Assembly (NCBI RefSeq): GCF_000349945.1
Contig: NC_020548.1
Location: 124,001-188,000, forward strand
Direction of reading: 5' to 3'
Source of the DNA: Azoarcus sp. KH32C
Lineage (GTDB): Bacteria; Pseudomonadota; Gammaproteobacteria; Burkholderiales; Rhodocyclaceae
Length of the DNA: 64,000 nucleotides
Part shown: one piece after another, positions 36,636 through 45,756 of the stretch
Numbering within the stretch: the stretch's first letter is position 1
How the letters are laid out: each line of letters starts with the position of its first letter
The notes under the pieces: model-generated
What the model saw: only the letters and a program-made list of their open reading frames with translations
What the model was told of the DNA's origin: nothing
Database searches by the model: none
Made by a program: the position numbers and the translations under genes

Positions 36636-37079
36636 TCAGCTCTCATCCGGCATGACCATGCGCATGGGCCGAGTCCCGATCTTTGCCCCGGTGACTTCAT
36701 CCACGGCCACCGCTTTGATTTCCGTTCCCGTTTCAGCGTCGAAAAACTGAACCAACTTGCCGCCGCCCCGGTATTGGCGCCCCCAGGCGCCAATCATGAA
36801 GAGCACCGGCAGGAAATCGCGCCCGGCAGCGGTCAGTAAATATTCCTCCCGCGGCGGGTGCTCCGAGTAGCGCCGTTTCTCCAACAAACCCTCCTCCGTC
36901 AGCGTCGCCAGCCGGCGGGTCAGCATCGTCGGGGCGATACCCAGGCTTTTCCGGAATTGGTCGAAGCGCGTCAGGCCGGCATGGGCATCCCGCAGGATCA
37001 AGATGCTCCACGCGTCACCAGCGAAAGCCAGGCTGCGCGCTATCGGACAGGGGTCATTGGAACAATTTTCTTCGTGCAT
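36636..37079 (-). CDS. HxlR-family regulator
   Basis: 147 residues. The winged helix starts with CPIARSLAFAGDAWSILILR and continues FRKSLGIAPTMLTRRLATLT. Cys5 and Cys10 (ENCSNDPCPI) sit where redox- or electrophile-sensing HxlR proteins such as YodB and HypR keep a reactive cysteine. The C-terminus is longer than usual (FFDAETGTEIKAVAVDEVTG). The divergent gene group (hydrolase, reductase, SDR remnant, old yellow enzyme) looks like an electrophile response. Its promoter region holds three direct repeats. The start at 37079 avoids those repeats. Confidence 0.88.
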   Translation of the reverse strand: MHEENCSNDPCPIARSLAFAGDAWSILILRDAHAGLTRFDQFRKSLGIAPTMLTRRLATLTEEGLLEKRRYSEHPPREEYLLTAAGRDFLPVLFMIGAWGRQYRGGGKLVQFFDAETGTEIKAVAVDEVTGAKIGTRPMRMVMPDES

Positions 37080-37084
37080 ACTAG

Positions 37085-37140
37085 TTTGATAGTGACTTAC
37101 TTTCAAATTGGTAGTAATGTGCATTTCAATTTGATAGTAA
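37085..37140. promoter_or_regulatory. Three 22-bp-spaced direct repeats, probable HxlR operators
   Basis: TTTGATAGTGAC (37085-37096), ATTGGTAGTAAT (37107-37118) and ATTTGATAGTAA (37129-37140) share TTGRTAGT and repeat every 22 bp, two helical turns. They fill the gap between the HxlR gene and the divergent hydrolase gene, so the likely binder is HxlR itself. Confidence 0.75.
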
Positions 37141-37183
37141 CACCTTGACGACAGGCAATCCACCCCGCACGGAGAGTTGATTC

Positions 37184-38101
37184 ATGGGCAAGAACGATAT
37201 GAGTATCACCTTGGCGACGGGGGCATCTTCAGGCATCGGCAAAGCCACGGCGGCGCGGCAGAAGGGTAATGTGAAGTGGAAAGATGTTCCGACCCGCACG
37301 ATTGATGTTGGCGGCGTGCCTTTCGCCTATCGGGAACTCGGTCCCGATTCCGGCGTCCCGGTGATCTTCCTGCACCACCTGATGGCCGTACTCGATGACT
37401 GGGACCCGCGGGTTATCGACGGCATCGCCGCAGAGCGTCGGGTGATCGCGTTCGACAATCGTGGGGTCGGTGCCTCGGGTGGATCGGTACCGCCCACCAT
37501 CGAGGAAATGGGGCGGGATGCCATTGCCTTCATTCGGGCCCTGGCACTCAAGCAGGTCGACCTTCTCGGGTTCTCCTTGGGCGGTGGCGTCGCGCAAATG
37601 ATTGCATTGCAGGCCCCCGAGCTCGTGCGTCGGATGGTCCTTGCCGGAACGGGACCTCGGGGCGGCGGCGGTATCGACGAGATCAACAGAATTGCTGTCA
37701 TCGCTTACCTCAAAGCGGCACTCACGCTGAGCGATCCGAGGAATTTCCTGTTCTTCCCCCGCACCCCGGAGGGCAAGTGCGCCGCGAAAGATTACTTCTC
37801 GCGGCTCAAGGAACGCACCAAGGACCGCGACAAACCCATTTCCCTGCAGGCCCGGCGGGCCCAACTGAAAGCCATCCAAACAGCGGGACTGAGCGCGCCC
37901 GACGACCTCTCGGTCATTACGCAACCCGTTTTCGTCGCCAACGGCGACCGCGACCTCATGGTCGACAGCAGCCTTTCGGCCGACATGGCTCGCCGTCTGC
38001 CGAATGCTCAGCTGACGATCTATCCGGATTCCGGGCACGGCGGCGTCTTTCAGCACCACCGGGCCTTTGTCCCGGCGGTTCTGGACTTCCTCGCCGACTG
38101 A
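37184..38101 (+). CDS. Alpha/beta hydrolase with an SDR-derived N-terminus
   Basis: 305 residues. From about residue 35 it is a normal alpha/beta hydrolase (VPVIFLHHLMAVLDDWDPR, nucleophile elbow LLGFSLGGGVAQ with Ser, DSGHGGVFQHH with the catalytic His). The first 25 residues do not belong: SITLATGASSGIGKATAARQ is the cofactor-binding start of a short-chain dehydrogenase. This looks like an in-frame fusion left by a deletion of an SDR gene. GGAGAG lies before the ATG. A hydrolase-only start at an internal codon is possible but lacks a clear ATG. Confidence 0.82.
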   Translation: MGKNDMSITLATGASSGIGKATAARQKGNVKWKDVPTRTIDVGGVPFAYRELGPDSGVPVIFLHHLMAVLDDWDPRVIDGIAAERRVIAFDNRGVGASGGSVPPTIEEMGRDAIAFIRALALKQVDLLGFSLGGGVAQMIALQAPELVRRMVLAGTGPRGGGGIDEINRIAVIAYLKAALTLSDPRNFLFFPRTPEGKCAAKDYFSRLKERTKDRDKPISLQARRAQLKAIQTAGLSAPDDLSVITQPVFVANGDRDLMVDSSLSADMARRLPNAQLTIYPDSGHGGVFQHHRAFVPAVLDFLAD

Positions 38102-38131
38102 TCTGATCCGACAAAAAATGAAAGGCCAAAG

Positions 38132-39148
38132 ATGAAAACTCAAACAATGAAAGCGCTTACCTTCAAACGCTATGGCAAGTCACCCGAGATCGGGTTCGCC
38201 GACGTTCCCCGGCCCACGCTGAAGGCCGACGAATTGCTCGTACAAGTCCACGCTGCGAGCGTGAACCCGGTCGACAACATGATCCTGACGGGAATATTCA
38301 AACCGGTCCTGCATTTCCAGCTTCCAGCCACGTTGGGCAGCGATCTGGCCGGCGTGGTGACGGAAGTCGGCAGCCGCGTGACCCGTTTCAAGCCTGGCGA
38401 TGCCGTCTTCGCCAACATCTTCGACCTGGGCACGGGCGCTATCGCCGACTTCGCAGTAGTACCGGAGAGCCTTGCCGCGCTGAAACCGGCCAATCTGGAT
38501 TTCGTGCAGGCGGCATCGATCCCGATGGTCGGGCTCACCTCCTGGCAAGCACTCAAGGAGCGCGCGAATCTTCGCGCCGGCCAGAAGGTATTCATCCCGG
38601 CTGGCTCCGGCGGTATTGGCACGTTTGCGATCCAACTGGCAAAGCACCTGGGCGCCAAGGTGGGCACGACCACCAGCACGGGCAATGTCGAACTGGTGCG
38701 CAGCCTTGGCGCTGACGAGGTGGTCGACTACAAGAAGCAGGAATTCGAAAAAGTGCTGCACGGGTACGACGCGGTGCTCGGCACCGTCAAGGGTGACGCG
38801 ATTGAGAAATCCCTCGGCATCCTCAAGCCAGGGAGCACGATCGTTTCTCTGGTCGGGCCGCTGGATGCAGCATTCGCTCGCGCTCGACGGCTCAACTTCG
38901 TCCTGACGTTCGTATTCGGCTTGATGAGCCGCAAGATCATGCGCCTGGCGAAAAAGCGGGACATCACCTACTCATTTCTCTTTGCGCGCCCCGATGGCGC
39001 TCAACTTACCGAAATCAGCAAGCTCCTCGAGACGGAGCGCATCCAGCCCGTGATCGACAAGGTATTTCCGTTCGAGCAGGCAAAGGATGCACTTGCCTAC
39101 CTTGCCCAAGGGCACGCCAAGGGAAAAGTCGTTATCAAGATGTGTTGA
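38132..39148 (+). CDS. NADP-dependent medium-chain reductase (quinone oxidoreductase-like)
   Basis: 338 residues of the zinc-free medium-chain dehydrogenase/reductase family: HAASVNPVDNMILTGIFKPV, LGSDLAGVVTEVG, and the nucleotide motif AGSGGIGTFAIQLAKHLGAK. Relatives reduce quinones or alpha,beta-unsaturated carbonyls with NADPH. It is 30 bases downstream of the hydrolase in the same direction and so probably under HxlR control. An ATG five codons in (MKALTFKR) is an alternative start. Confidence 0.87.
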   Translation: MKTQTMKALTFKRYGKSPEIGFADVPRPTLKADELLVQVHAASVNPVDNMILTGIFKPVLHFQLPATLGSDLAGVVTEVGSRVTRFKPGDAVFANIFDLGTGAIADFAVVPESLAALKPANLDFVQAASIPMVGLTSWQALKERANLRAGQKVFIPAGSGGIGTFAIQLAKHLGAKVGTTTSTGNVELVRSLGADEVVDYKKQEFEKVLHGYDAVLGTVKGDAIEKSLGILKPGSTIVSLVGPLDAAFARARRLNFVLTFVFGLMSRKIMRLAKKRDITYSFLFARPDGAQLTEISKLLETERIQPVIDKVFPFEQAKDALAYLAQGHAKGKVVIKMC

Positions 39149-39210
39149 ATATGAAATTGCCGGGAAGCAAACCGGCCAAGACAGGTAGTTAACTTTTAGG
39201 ACACAAAACC

Positions 39211-39694
39211 ATGACCCCATCTACAAGAATCGCTGTTATCACGGGTGCTTCTTCCGGCATCGGATGCCGTCTACGCTGATCGCCTGGCTCGGCGCGGCTA
39301 CAACCTCCTGCTCGTCGCGAGGCGCGGAGACCGTCTGCAGAATCTCGCCGCGAAACTAGAGCAGGCTTACGGCACCAAGGCTGAAACGCTCGTCGCCGAC
39401 CTTGAAAAAGAAGCCGACCTCGTCGCTCTCGAAGCTGTTCTCGCGGGCAATCCGGCCATCCATCTATTGATCAACAACGCCGGCATTGCCAGGCTGAGCC
39501 CTATTGCCGAGACGCCGATGAAAGACTCCTTGTCGCAGATCGCATTGAACATCACGGCCCTGACCCGCTTGACGCATGCCGTACTGCCCGCCTTCAAAGA
39601 GCGCAACGAAGGCGTCATTATCAATATTGCCTCGGCATTGGCGCTCCAGGCGATGCAAACCGGCAAGCCCGCACCACGACTCCTCGCACTTTGA
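39211..39694 (+). pseudogene. Broken short-chain dehydrogenase (frameshift and missing C-terminus)
   Basis: The ATG at 39211 opens MTPSTRIAVITGASSGIG, but the frame then shifts near 39264 and stops at 39277. The other frame continues the same protein (VYADRLARRGYNLLLVARRG, LLINNAGIARLSPIAE) to 39694. It ends after NIASALALQAM with unrelated residues, before the YxxxK active-site motif that an SDR of normal length (about 250 residues) would have. Both a one-base shift and a lost C-terminus point to a pseudogene. Confidence 0.82.
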
Positions 39695-39699
39695 CCGAA

Positions 39700-39718
39700 G
39701 AAGGGCGAAGCGCCCTTC
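39700..39718 (+). terminator. Hairpin after the SDR remnant
   Basis: GAAGGGCG (39700-39707) pairs with CGCCCTTC (39711-39718) around AAG, followed by GTCCAATTTTCC. A modest terminator or attenuator before the old yellow enzyme gene. Confidence 0.6.
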
Positions 39719-39773
39719 GTCCAATTTTCCCCATCAACGACATGATCTGAACTCGACACCAAGGAAAACTTTT

Positions 39774-40841
39774 ATGAGCACCACGCTATTCACGCCCACC
39801 CAACTCGGCGGCTTGTCGCTGAAGAACCGCATCGTCATGGCGCCGCTGACGCGTAGCCGCGCGATCGGGAACCTGCCCAATCCCCTGATGGAGCAGTATT
39901 ACCGCTTGCGTGCGGATGCTGGACTAATCATCACCGAAGGAACCTCGCCTTCCCCCAACGGGCTTGGCTATGCGCGCATTCCCGGGCTGTTCAACGAGGA
40001 ACAGGTGCAGGCCTGGCGACGCGTGACCGATGGCGTCCATCAGGCAGGTGGCAGGATTTTCGTGCAGCTGATGCATACCGGGCGCGTCAGCCATCCCGCG
40101 AACATGCCGGCCGGCGCCAGCGTTTTGGCGCCCTCGGCGGTCGCCGTTCCGGGCGAGATGTGGACTGACGTGGACGGAATGCAGCCGCATCCCGTGCCGA
40201 ACGCAATGAGCGAGACGGACATCGCACAGAGCATCGCCGAATATGCGGCCTCGGCCAAACTGGCCATGCAGGCCGGTTTCGATGGTGTCGAGCTGCATGC
40301 TGCGAATGGCTATCTGATCGACCAATTCCTCAATACGGCCTCCAACCAGCGCAACGACCACTGGGGCGGCAAGGTCGAAAACCGCATCCGCTTCGCCGTC
40401 GAAGTCGCCAAGGCAACCGTCACCGCCGTTGGCGCCGAGCGCGTCGGCATGCGAATCTCGCCTTATGGCGTATTCAACGCCCAGGTGCCGGATGCAGATA
40501 TGGATGCTTTGTACTTGCGTTTGATCGACGCATTGAATGCGCTCGGCCTGCTCTACGTCCACGTCGTGGATCACAGCGCCATGGGGGCGCCTAAGGTCAG
40601 TCCCGAATTGAAAGCCAAGATCCGTGCCGCATTTAAAGGGCAATACATACTCTCTGGCGGCTACGACGTGGCGCGAGCCGCTGCCGATCTCGACGCGCAG
40701 CGTGGCGACCTGGTGGCTTTCGGTCGCCCGTTTATCTCGAATCCGGATCTGGTATCCAAGCTCAAGTCAGGCCAGGAGCTGGTGGCCCCCGATTTCTCTA
40801 CCTTCTACACGCCGGGAGAAAAGGGCTACACCGATTATTGA
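39774..40841 (+). CDS. Old yellow enzyme family NADH:flavin oxidoreductase (NemA-like)
   Basis: 355 residues. FTPTQLGGLSLKNRIVMAPL, IFVQLMHTGRVSHPANMP, ELHAANGYLIDQFL and VAFGRPFISNPDLV are signatures of the FMN-containing old yellow enzymes (NemA/XenA/B group). They reduce maleimides, enones and nitro compounds with NAD(P)H. Together with the HxlR regulator and the quinone-reductase-like gene it suggests an electrophile detoxification set. AAGGAAAAC precedes the ATG. Confidence 0.92.
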   Translation: MSTTLFTPTQLGGLSLKNRIVMAPLTRSRAIGNLPNPLMEQYYRLRADAGLIITEGTSPSPNGLGYARIPGLFNEEQVQAWRRVTDGVHQAGGRIFVQLMHTGRVSHPANMPAGASVLAPSAVAVPGEMWTDVDGMQPHPVPNAMSETDIAQSIAEYAASAKLAMQAGFDGVELHAANGYLIDQFLNTASNQRNDHWGGKVENRIRFAVEVAKATVTAVGAERVGMRISPYGVFNAQVPDADMDALYLRLIDALNALGLLYVHVVDHSAMGAPKVSPELKAKIRAAFKGQYILSGGYDVARAAADLDAQRGDLVAFGRPFISNPDLVSKLKSGQELVAPDFSTFYTPGEKGYTDY

Positions 40842-41100
40842 TGAACGCCCGAGCCCTGCTGCGCATTTCTCATGCATCGATCAGGATCCCGTGAAATGCG
40901 CACCCTGGCCACGGGTCCGGCTATAGACTGAAGTGACAAGCGGTCATTGACCGCCACAAGCAGGTGAGCGGCAGATGACCGATGCATTGCCGCCCGAGGC
41001 CGGCGTCAGACTCAAGGTCAGCACTGGCCGAGCAGCCAACCGTGATTCCACGACATGGCGCCCTAAGCTCCCCTGACTACAAGCAAGAACTCCCGGATGC
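40842..41100. other. Gap without a gene
   Basis: About 260 bp between the old yellow enzyme stop and the next terminator. Only short frames without ribosome sites are present; I see no promoter, RNA or repeat that I can support. Confidence 0.6.
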
Positions 41101-41137
41101 GCAAAAAAAAGGGAACGGGCCGAAGCCCGTTCCCTTT
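41101..41137 (-). terminator. Strong rho-independent terminator of the porin gene
   Basis: AAAGGGAACGGGC (41108-41120) and GCCCGTTCCCTTT (41125-41137) form a perfect 13-bp stem around CGAA, which reads as a stable TTCG loop on the minus strand, followed there by a run of eight T. It ends transcription of the porin just upstream. Confidence 0.93.
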
Positions 41138-41172
41138 GTTCCGGAAGACTTCCTTCAACCGCTCAAGCGGCC

Positions 41173-42387
41173 TTAGAAGTAATAGCCGATGCTCGCGTTG
41201 AACCGGGTTCCAGTGGTGTTGGAGGACCCGCCCGCCGCCAATGCATCGCCGAAGACCGGCGACATATAGGGCTGATTCTTGGCGCGCGCGACGTCGAGCA
41301 TGATCCACCAGGCGCCCGAGCCGAATTCGACGCCCGTGACGTTTTGCCAGCTGCGGTCATATCCCGATGCGGACTTTCTCAACTGGCTCCAGTCGTTATA
41401 GACGCGGAAGCTGCTGAAGGGGCCGATCGAGCCGGGGATCTTGTAGCTCAGGCTGACGATATCGATGTTGCCCTTGGCCGCCATGCGGTTGGTGAAGCCG
41501 TAGGAACCGATGATGACGCAATCGTTGTCGCAGGCGCTCCACCAGTTGCCATCGACCGAACCGTTGCCGGAGAACTTGTTGCGGTAGTTGATGGTTTCGA
41601 GCTTGACGCCGAAGTTGCCGAATTCGCCGGTGTAGTGGACCGCCTGGGCATTGCGTCGTCCGCCGGAGAGCGACGAATCGGTCGCAGCCAGTTCGCCGCT
41701 CATCGCGGAAACCCCGAACTCCGATTTGCCACCACCCATCTCGAAGGCGTAGGCGAAACGGGCGACGAAGGTGTTCCGCTCCTCGCGTCCGTACTGCTTC
41801 ATCAGGTGGTTGCTGTAGCGCAGCGAATCCCGTCCGTCGAGCACCGACATGTTGTCGGCGTCGCCGAGGAAATGCCCGCCGTCGGACGGGAAGAAGGCCA
41901 GCGTGGTGCTCAGACCGCCATCCTGGCGCAAGTACTTGATGCCCGCCGCGTAGGTATCTTCGTAGCCGGCGTAGTAAGCCATCGATTCGAAGAAATTGTG
42001 CGAAGCGTATTTCAAGGCTCCGAACGGCACGATGTCCTGGCCGACGTGGATTTCGCTCTTGTCGGCGAAGCGGAAGCCTCCCCACAGGTACTCGTTCATC
42101 AGCAGGCTGGTGCCTTCACTGGCACCGGTCTGACGCGTCGAGTAGTGGTAATAGCGCTCCCGTCCGGACGAGAGGAATTGGCCGTCGTCGTAGGTGTAGC
42201 CGAGGCGGATGGTGTCGAACTCGAGCGTGCCCTTGCGGTCGGGATTCCAGCTCAGGTGCTCGAATCGGATTCTGGCTGCGCCGTCGAACTTGAGGGGAGA
42301 GTCGGCAACCTGTGCCAGGGCCCCCGAGGCCGACAGGGCGAGACAGATGCCCGCTGCAATGGGACGTAAGGCGGTTTTGAAGCTCAT
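41173..42387 (-). CDS. Outer-membrane porin
   Basis: 404 residues with a signal peptide (LRPIAAGICLALSASGALAQ) and a terminal Phe (NASIGYYF). The barrel (FDGAARIRFEHLSWNPDRKG, RLGYTYDDGQFLSS) resembles Opr-type porins with alternating aromatic residues. A cysteine pair (WWSACDNDCVIIG) may make a surface disulfide. The gene stands before the terminator at 41.1 kb and downstream of the betaine-binding-protein gene on the same strand, so it may carry betaine; the substrate is inferred. GGAGGAGCC precedes the ATG at 42387, and the longer frame has no ribosome site. Confidence 0.8.
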   Translation of the reverse strand: MSFKTALRPIAAGICLALSASGALAQVADSPLKFDGAARIRFEHLSWNPDRKGTLEFDTIRLGYTYDDGQFLSSGRERYYHYSTRQTGASEGTSLLMNEYLWGGFRFADKSEIHVGQDIVPFGALKYASHNFFESMAYYAGYEDTYAAGIKYLRQDGGLSTTLAFFPSDGGHFLGDADNMSVLDGRDSLRYSNHLMKQYGREERNTFVARFAYAFEMGGGKSEFGVSAMSGELAATDSSLSGGRRNAQAVHYTGEFGNFGVKLETINYRNKFSGNGSVDGNWWSACDNDCVIIGSYGFTNRMAAKGNIDIVSLSYKIPGSIGPFSSFRVYNDWSQLRKSASGYDRSWQNVTGVEFGSGAWWIMLDVARAKNQPYMSPVFGDALAAGGSSNTTGTRFNASIGYYF

Positions 42388-42594
42388 GGCTCCTCCATGA
42401 CAGAGCCGCCTGCCGGCGGCCCCTTTTCTGATGGTTATGTGTGCCGTTTTCAGGCGAAAAACGTCCCCCGCGCGTGTCGCCACGCGTGTGTGGTACCGCC
42501 AGGGGATTTTGTGGTGGGCTGGATGACGCCGGGCTGGCGTCACCCTCCCCGGCCGCGACCGGCCGAGGCGAAACTCGTCGTGCCCGTCGCCGGC

Positions 42595-43506
42595 TTAGCG
42601 CGCGGCGGTGTTGTTGATTGCCATGGCTTCATGCAGCCACTGGTCGACCATTTGCGGATGCGACTGGATGTAGGCGGTCGCTTCCTTGTCGAAGGACGTG
42701 TCCTTGGCCTTCAGCATGATGGCCTCGAGGTCCGCCAGGGGGATCTTGAAGTTCTTGATGAAGGCGGCGGCCTTCGGGAAGTCCTTGGCGAAGCCCTTGC
42801 GCCCAACGGCATGGATCGCCTCGTCGCCGCCCAGGGTCTTCTTCGGGTCCTCGAGGTAGCGCAGCTTGTACTGGGCGAACATCCAGTGCGGGTTCCAGGT
42901 GGTCGCCACGATCCATTCGTTGCGCTTCGTGGCGCGATCCACGGCGGAGACCATCGCCGCGTCCGAGGCGGTCACCAACTGATAGCCGTCGAGAGCGTAC
43001 TCCTTGACCGTTGCACCGGAGGCCCGCATCAGGCCGGAGCCGGCGTCGATGCCCTGGATTCGCTTGTTGAACTTCTCCGCGATGCCGGGCTTCTTCAGAT
43101 CCTCGATCGACTTGACCTCGCTCACCGGGACGTAGTCCGGCACCACCCAGCCGAGACGGGCCTGGTCGTAGAGGATGCCGAGATCTTCGACCTGGTCGGA
43201 GACCTTGTCCCAGTACGACTTGTGGGTCAATGGCTGCCACGACATCAACATCACGTCGAGATTGCCCTTGGCCACACCGTTGTATTGGAGCCCGATGTCG
43301 GTCATCACCAGCTCGACCTTGTAGCCCAGCTTCTGCTCGAGCAGCTGCTTGGCAATGTTGGTCACGGCCTCGGCGTCGGACCACGCCGTCCAGCCGACGC
43401 GAATCGTCTTGCCCTCCGCGTGGGCGGCCATCGGCGTGGCCGCAACGGCGGTGATCGCCAGTGCAGCGGCCATCTTGCGAAAGGCCTGCTTGACTGTTGT
43501 AAACAT
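42595..43506 (-). CDS. Glycine betaine ABC transporter substrate-binding protein (OpuAC/ProX-like)
   Basis: 303 residues: signal peptide (AALAITAVAATPMAAHA), then KTIRVGWTAWSDAEAVTNIA and VMLMSWQPLTHKSYWDKV, NEWIVATTWNPHWMFAQYKL. The tryptophans are those of the family's aromatic cage for quaternary amines. It belongs to the same family as the ChoX-like protein at 24.8 kb but is a distinct branch. Its likely partners are the permease and ATPase genes at 52.4-54.5 kb, about 9 kb away. GGAGGAGAG precedes the start. Confidence 0.9.
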   Translation of the reverse strand: MFTTVKQAFRKMAAALAITAVAATPMAAHAEGKTIRVGWTAWSDAEAVTNIAKQLLEQKLGYKVELVMTDIGLQYNGVAKGNLDVMLMSWQPLTHKSYWDKVSDQVEDLGILYDQARLGWVVPDYVPVSEVKSIEDLKKPGIAEKFNKRIQGIDAGSGLMRASGATVKEYALDGYQLVTASDAAMVSAVDRATKRNEWIVATTWNPHWMFAQYKLRYLEDPKKTLGGDEAIHAVGRKGFAKDFPKAAAFIKNFKIPLADLEAIMLKAKDTSFDKEATAYIQSHPQMVDQWLHEAMAINNTAAR

Positions 43507-43710
43507 TGACTCTCCTCCTTCTTCAGCACTTGGCTTGGGTATCGTTTGTGCCGCGTATTGCCGAAACTACCCTCCCCCTGCGGCATTGCGGGGCGGGCGA
43601 CAATCCTGAAGAGTGGGTCGGCGGTTCTGTGATGTAAGCAAGTTTAAGGGGCCTACCAAGGGCCTATTTATCCAGAGCGACCTCGATCGGCCTAGTTGCG
43701 GCGGGGTTTC

Positions 43711-45756
43711 TCAACGAACGGCGCGACGTCCGGCGCGGCGTCCCCGGGGCGCCTCTGCAGCCGTTGCCGTCGGCATTTCCGGAAGCGTCACCGCGGCGCG
43801 GAGCGTCTCGTAGGGATCGGTGCGATGAGGGATCGCCATGGCGTCGACGAAGAGCGCCTGGAAGCGCGGTTCGACGGCGGTCTCGATCTTCTCGACGCGG
43901 CGCACCAGGTTCTCGATCTCGCGGCGCGCACGGACATCGACCAGGGCCATGCGGGCGCCGGTGCCCGCCGCATTGCCCGCAGAGCTCACGTGGTCGAGGC
44001 TGCAGTCGGGAATCAGGCCGAGGATCATCGCGTACTTGACGTCGATGTGGCTGCCGAAGGCGCCGGCAAGGCGGATGCGATCGACGCGCTCGATTCCTGC
44101 CCGTTCCATCAGCAAACGGACGCCGGCATAGAGGGCGGCCTTGGCGAGCTGGATCGCACGCACGTCGTTCTGCGTGATGCACAGCGGCGCCCTGCCCTCC
44201 GCGCCCGCGACGAGCTCGTAGGCATAGGTGCGCCCGTCCTGCCGCACCCGCGCATTGCGCTCGGCAAGCGCGCCATCGATGGTGCCGTCGGGGAGGACGA
44301 TGCCGGCAAGGTACATCTCGGCGATGACTTCGATGATGCCTGAGCCGCAGATCCCGGTGATGCCCGTGCCGGCGACCGCCTCGGCGAATCCGGCTTCGTC
44401 GGACCACAGCTCGCAGCCGATGACCCTGATGCGCGGCTCGAGCGTGACGGGGTCGATGCGCACGCGTTCGATCGCACCCGGCGCGGCGCGCTGCCCGCAA
44501 CTGATCTGCGCGCCCTCGAAGGCCGGCCCGGTCGGGCTCGAACAGGCGAACAGGCGCCTGCGGTTGCCCAGCACGATCTCGGCATTGGTGCCGACGTCGA
44601 CGAGCAGCGTCATGTCGTCCGAGAGATCCGGCCGCTCCGCGAGCAGCACGCCCGCAGTGTCGGCGCCGACATGGCCGGCGATGCACGGCAGCACGTAGGC
44701 CCTCGCCCCGGGGTGAAACGCGAGCCCGAGCTCGGCGGCGGGCTGGGTCACCGCGCGGTCGACGGCGAGCGCGAACGGGGCGCCGCCGAGCTCGACGGGA
44801 CTGATGCCGAGCAGCAGGTGGTGCATGATCGGGTTGCCGACGAAGGACGCGTCGACGATGTCTTCGCGCGCGATTCCGGCGTCCCGCGCGACCTCGTCCG
44901 CCAGCGCTTCGACCGCCGCCCGTACCGCGCCGGTGAGTTCCTTCTCGCCGCCCGGATGCATCATGACGTAGGAGACCCGGCTCATGAGGTCTTCGCCGAA
45001 ACGGATCTGCGGATTCATGCGCCCGGCCGCGGCGATCACTTCGCCGGTACCGAGCCGGCACAGGTGGGCCGCGATGGTGGTCGAGCCGACGTCGACCGCC
45101 AGGCCGTAGACTTCCTCGCGCCGGCCGGGCCAGATGCCGATGAGGGTTCGATGCGGCAGATGCACGGCCACGGTCGCCACCCAGGCGCCCGCCCGCAGTG
45201 CGGGCTGCAGTTGCGGCAGCACGGCGGCATCCACGGCGAGGCCGGACAGGCCGTGCTCGAACTCCAGCGCATCCTCGAGACGGGTGAGATCTCCCGAAGG
45301 GCTATGCATGTCGGGCTGCTGCACTTCCACCGTGTAGAGCCGCACCGCCGGCTCCGTTTCCACGGTGCGTGCGTCGGCCGCCTTGCGCACCACCTGGCGG
45401 TGAACCTGGCTCGCGGGCGGCACGTCGACCACGACGTCGCCGAGCAAGCGGGCCGTGCAGGACAGGCGCCGACCAGGCGCCAAGCCCCGTTCGTGCTCCT
45501 CGGTCACCAGCGCCGAAAGGTGGTCGGCACAGCTCGTCACGCCGTGCTTGGGGTACTCGCCCTCGCAAAGCTCGACCTGGCAGCGCCCGCACTGCGCGTT
45601 GCCGCCACAGGCGGATTCGATGTCGACGCCGAGCGAGCGCGCGGCGTCGAGCACCGTCGTGCCGACGGGAAAGCGGCCCCGTCGGCCGGACGGGGTGAAG
45701 ACGACAAGTTTGTCGCCGGTCACTGGATCGCCTTCCGGGCGGGGCCGCTCGTTCAT
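43711..45756 (-). CDS. RACo-like corrinoid activation protein (2Fe-2S, ASKHA ATPase; DUF4445)
   Basis: 681 residues. An N-terminal ferredoxin domain has Cys50, Cys56, Cys59 (SACGGNAQCGRC) and probably Cys100 (RLSCTARL) for a plant-type 2Fe-2S cluster. The remainder is the RACo ATPase region: GLAVDVGSTTIAAHLCRLG, MTLLVDVGTNAEIVLGN and GSGIIEVIAEMYLAGI. Such proteins use ATP to reduce inactive Co(II) corrinoid back to Co(I). It is the last gene of the corrinoid operon, with its start overlapping the MtrH-like stop (ATGA at 45753-45756). Its C-terminal 20 residues are arginine-rich and probably unstructured. Confidence 0.9.
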   Translation of the reverse strand: MNERPRPEGDPVTGDKLVVFTPSGRRGRFPVGTTVLDAARSLGVDIESACGGNAQCGRCQVELCEGEYPKHGVTSCADHLSALVTEEHERGLAPGRRLSCTARLLGDVVVDVPPASQVHRQVVRKAADARTVETEPAVRLYTVEVQQPDMHSPSGDLTRLEDALEFEHGLSGLAVDAAVLPQLQPALRAGAWVATVAVHLPHRTLIGIWPGRREEVYGLAVDVGSTTIAAHLCRLGTGEVIAAAGRMNPQIRFGEDLMSRVSYVMMHPGGEKELTGAVRAAVEALADEVARDAGIAREDIVDASFVGNPIMHHLLLGISPVELGGAPFALAVDRAVTQPAAELGLAFHPGARAYVLPCIAGHVGADTAGVLLAERPDLSDDMTLLVDVGTNAEIVLGNRRRLFACSSPTGPAFEGAQISCGQRAAPGAIERVRIDPVTLEPRIRVIGCELWSDEAGFAEAVAGTGITGICGSGIIEVIAEMYLAGIVLPDGTIDGALAERNARVRQDGRTYAYELVAGAEGRAPLCITQNDVRAIQLAKAALYAGVRLLMERAGIERVDRIRLAGAFGSHIDVKYAMILGLIPDCSLDHVSSAGNAAGTGARMALVDVRARREIENLVRRVEKIETAVEPRFQALFVDAMAIPHRTDPYETLRAAVTLPEMPTATAAEAPRGRRAGRRAVR

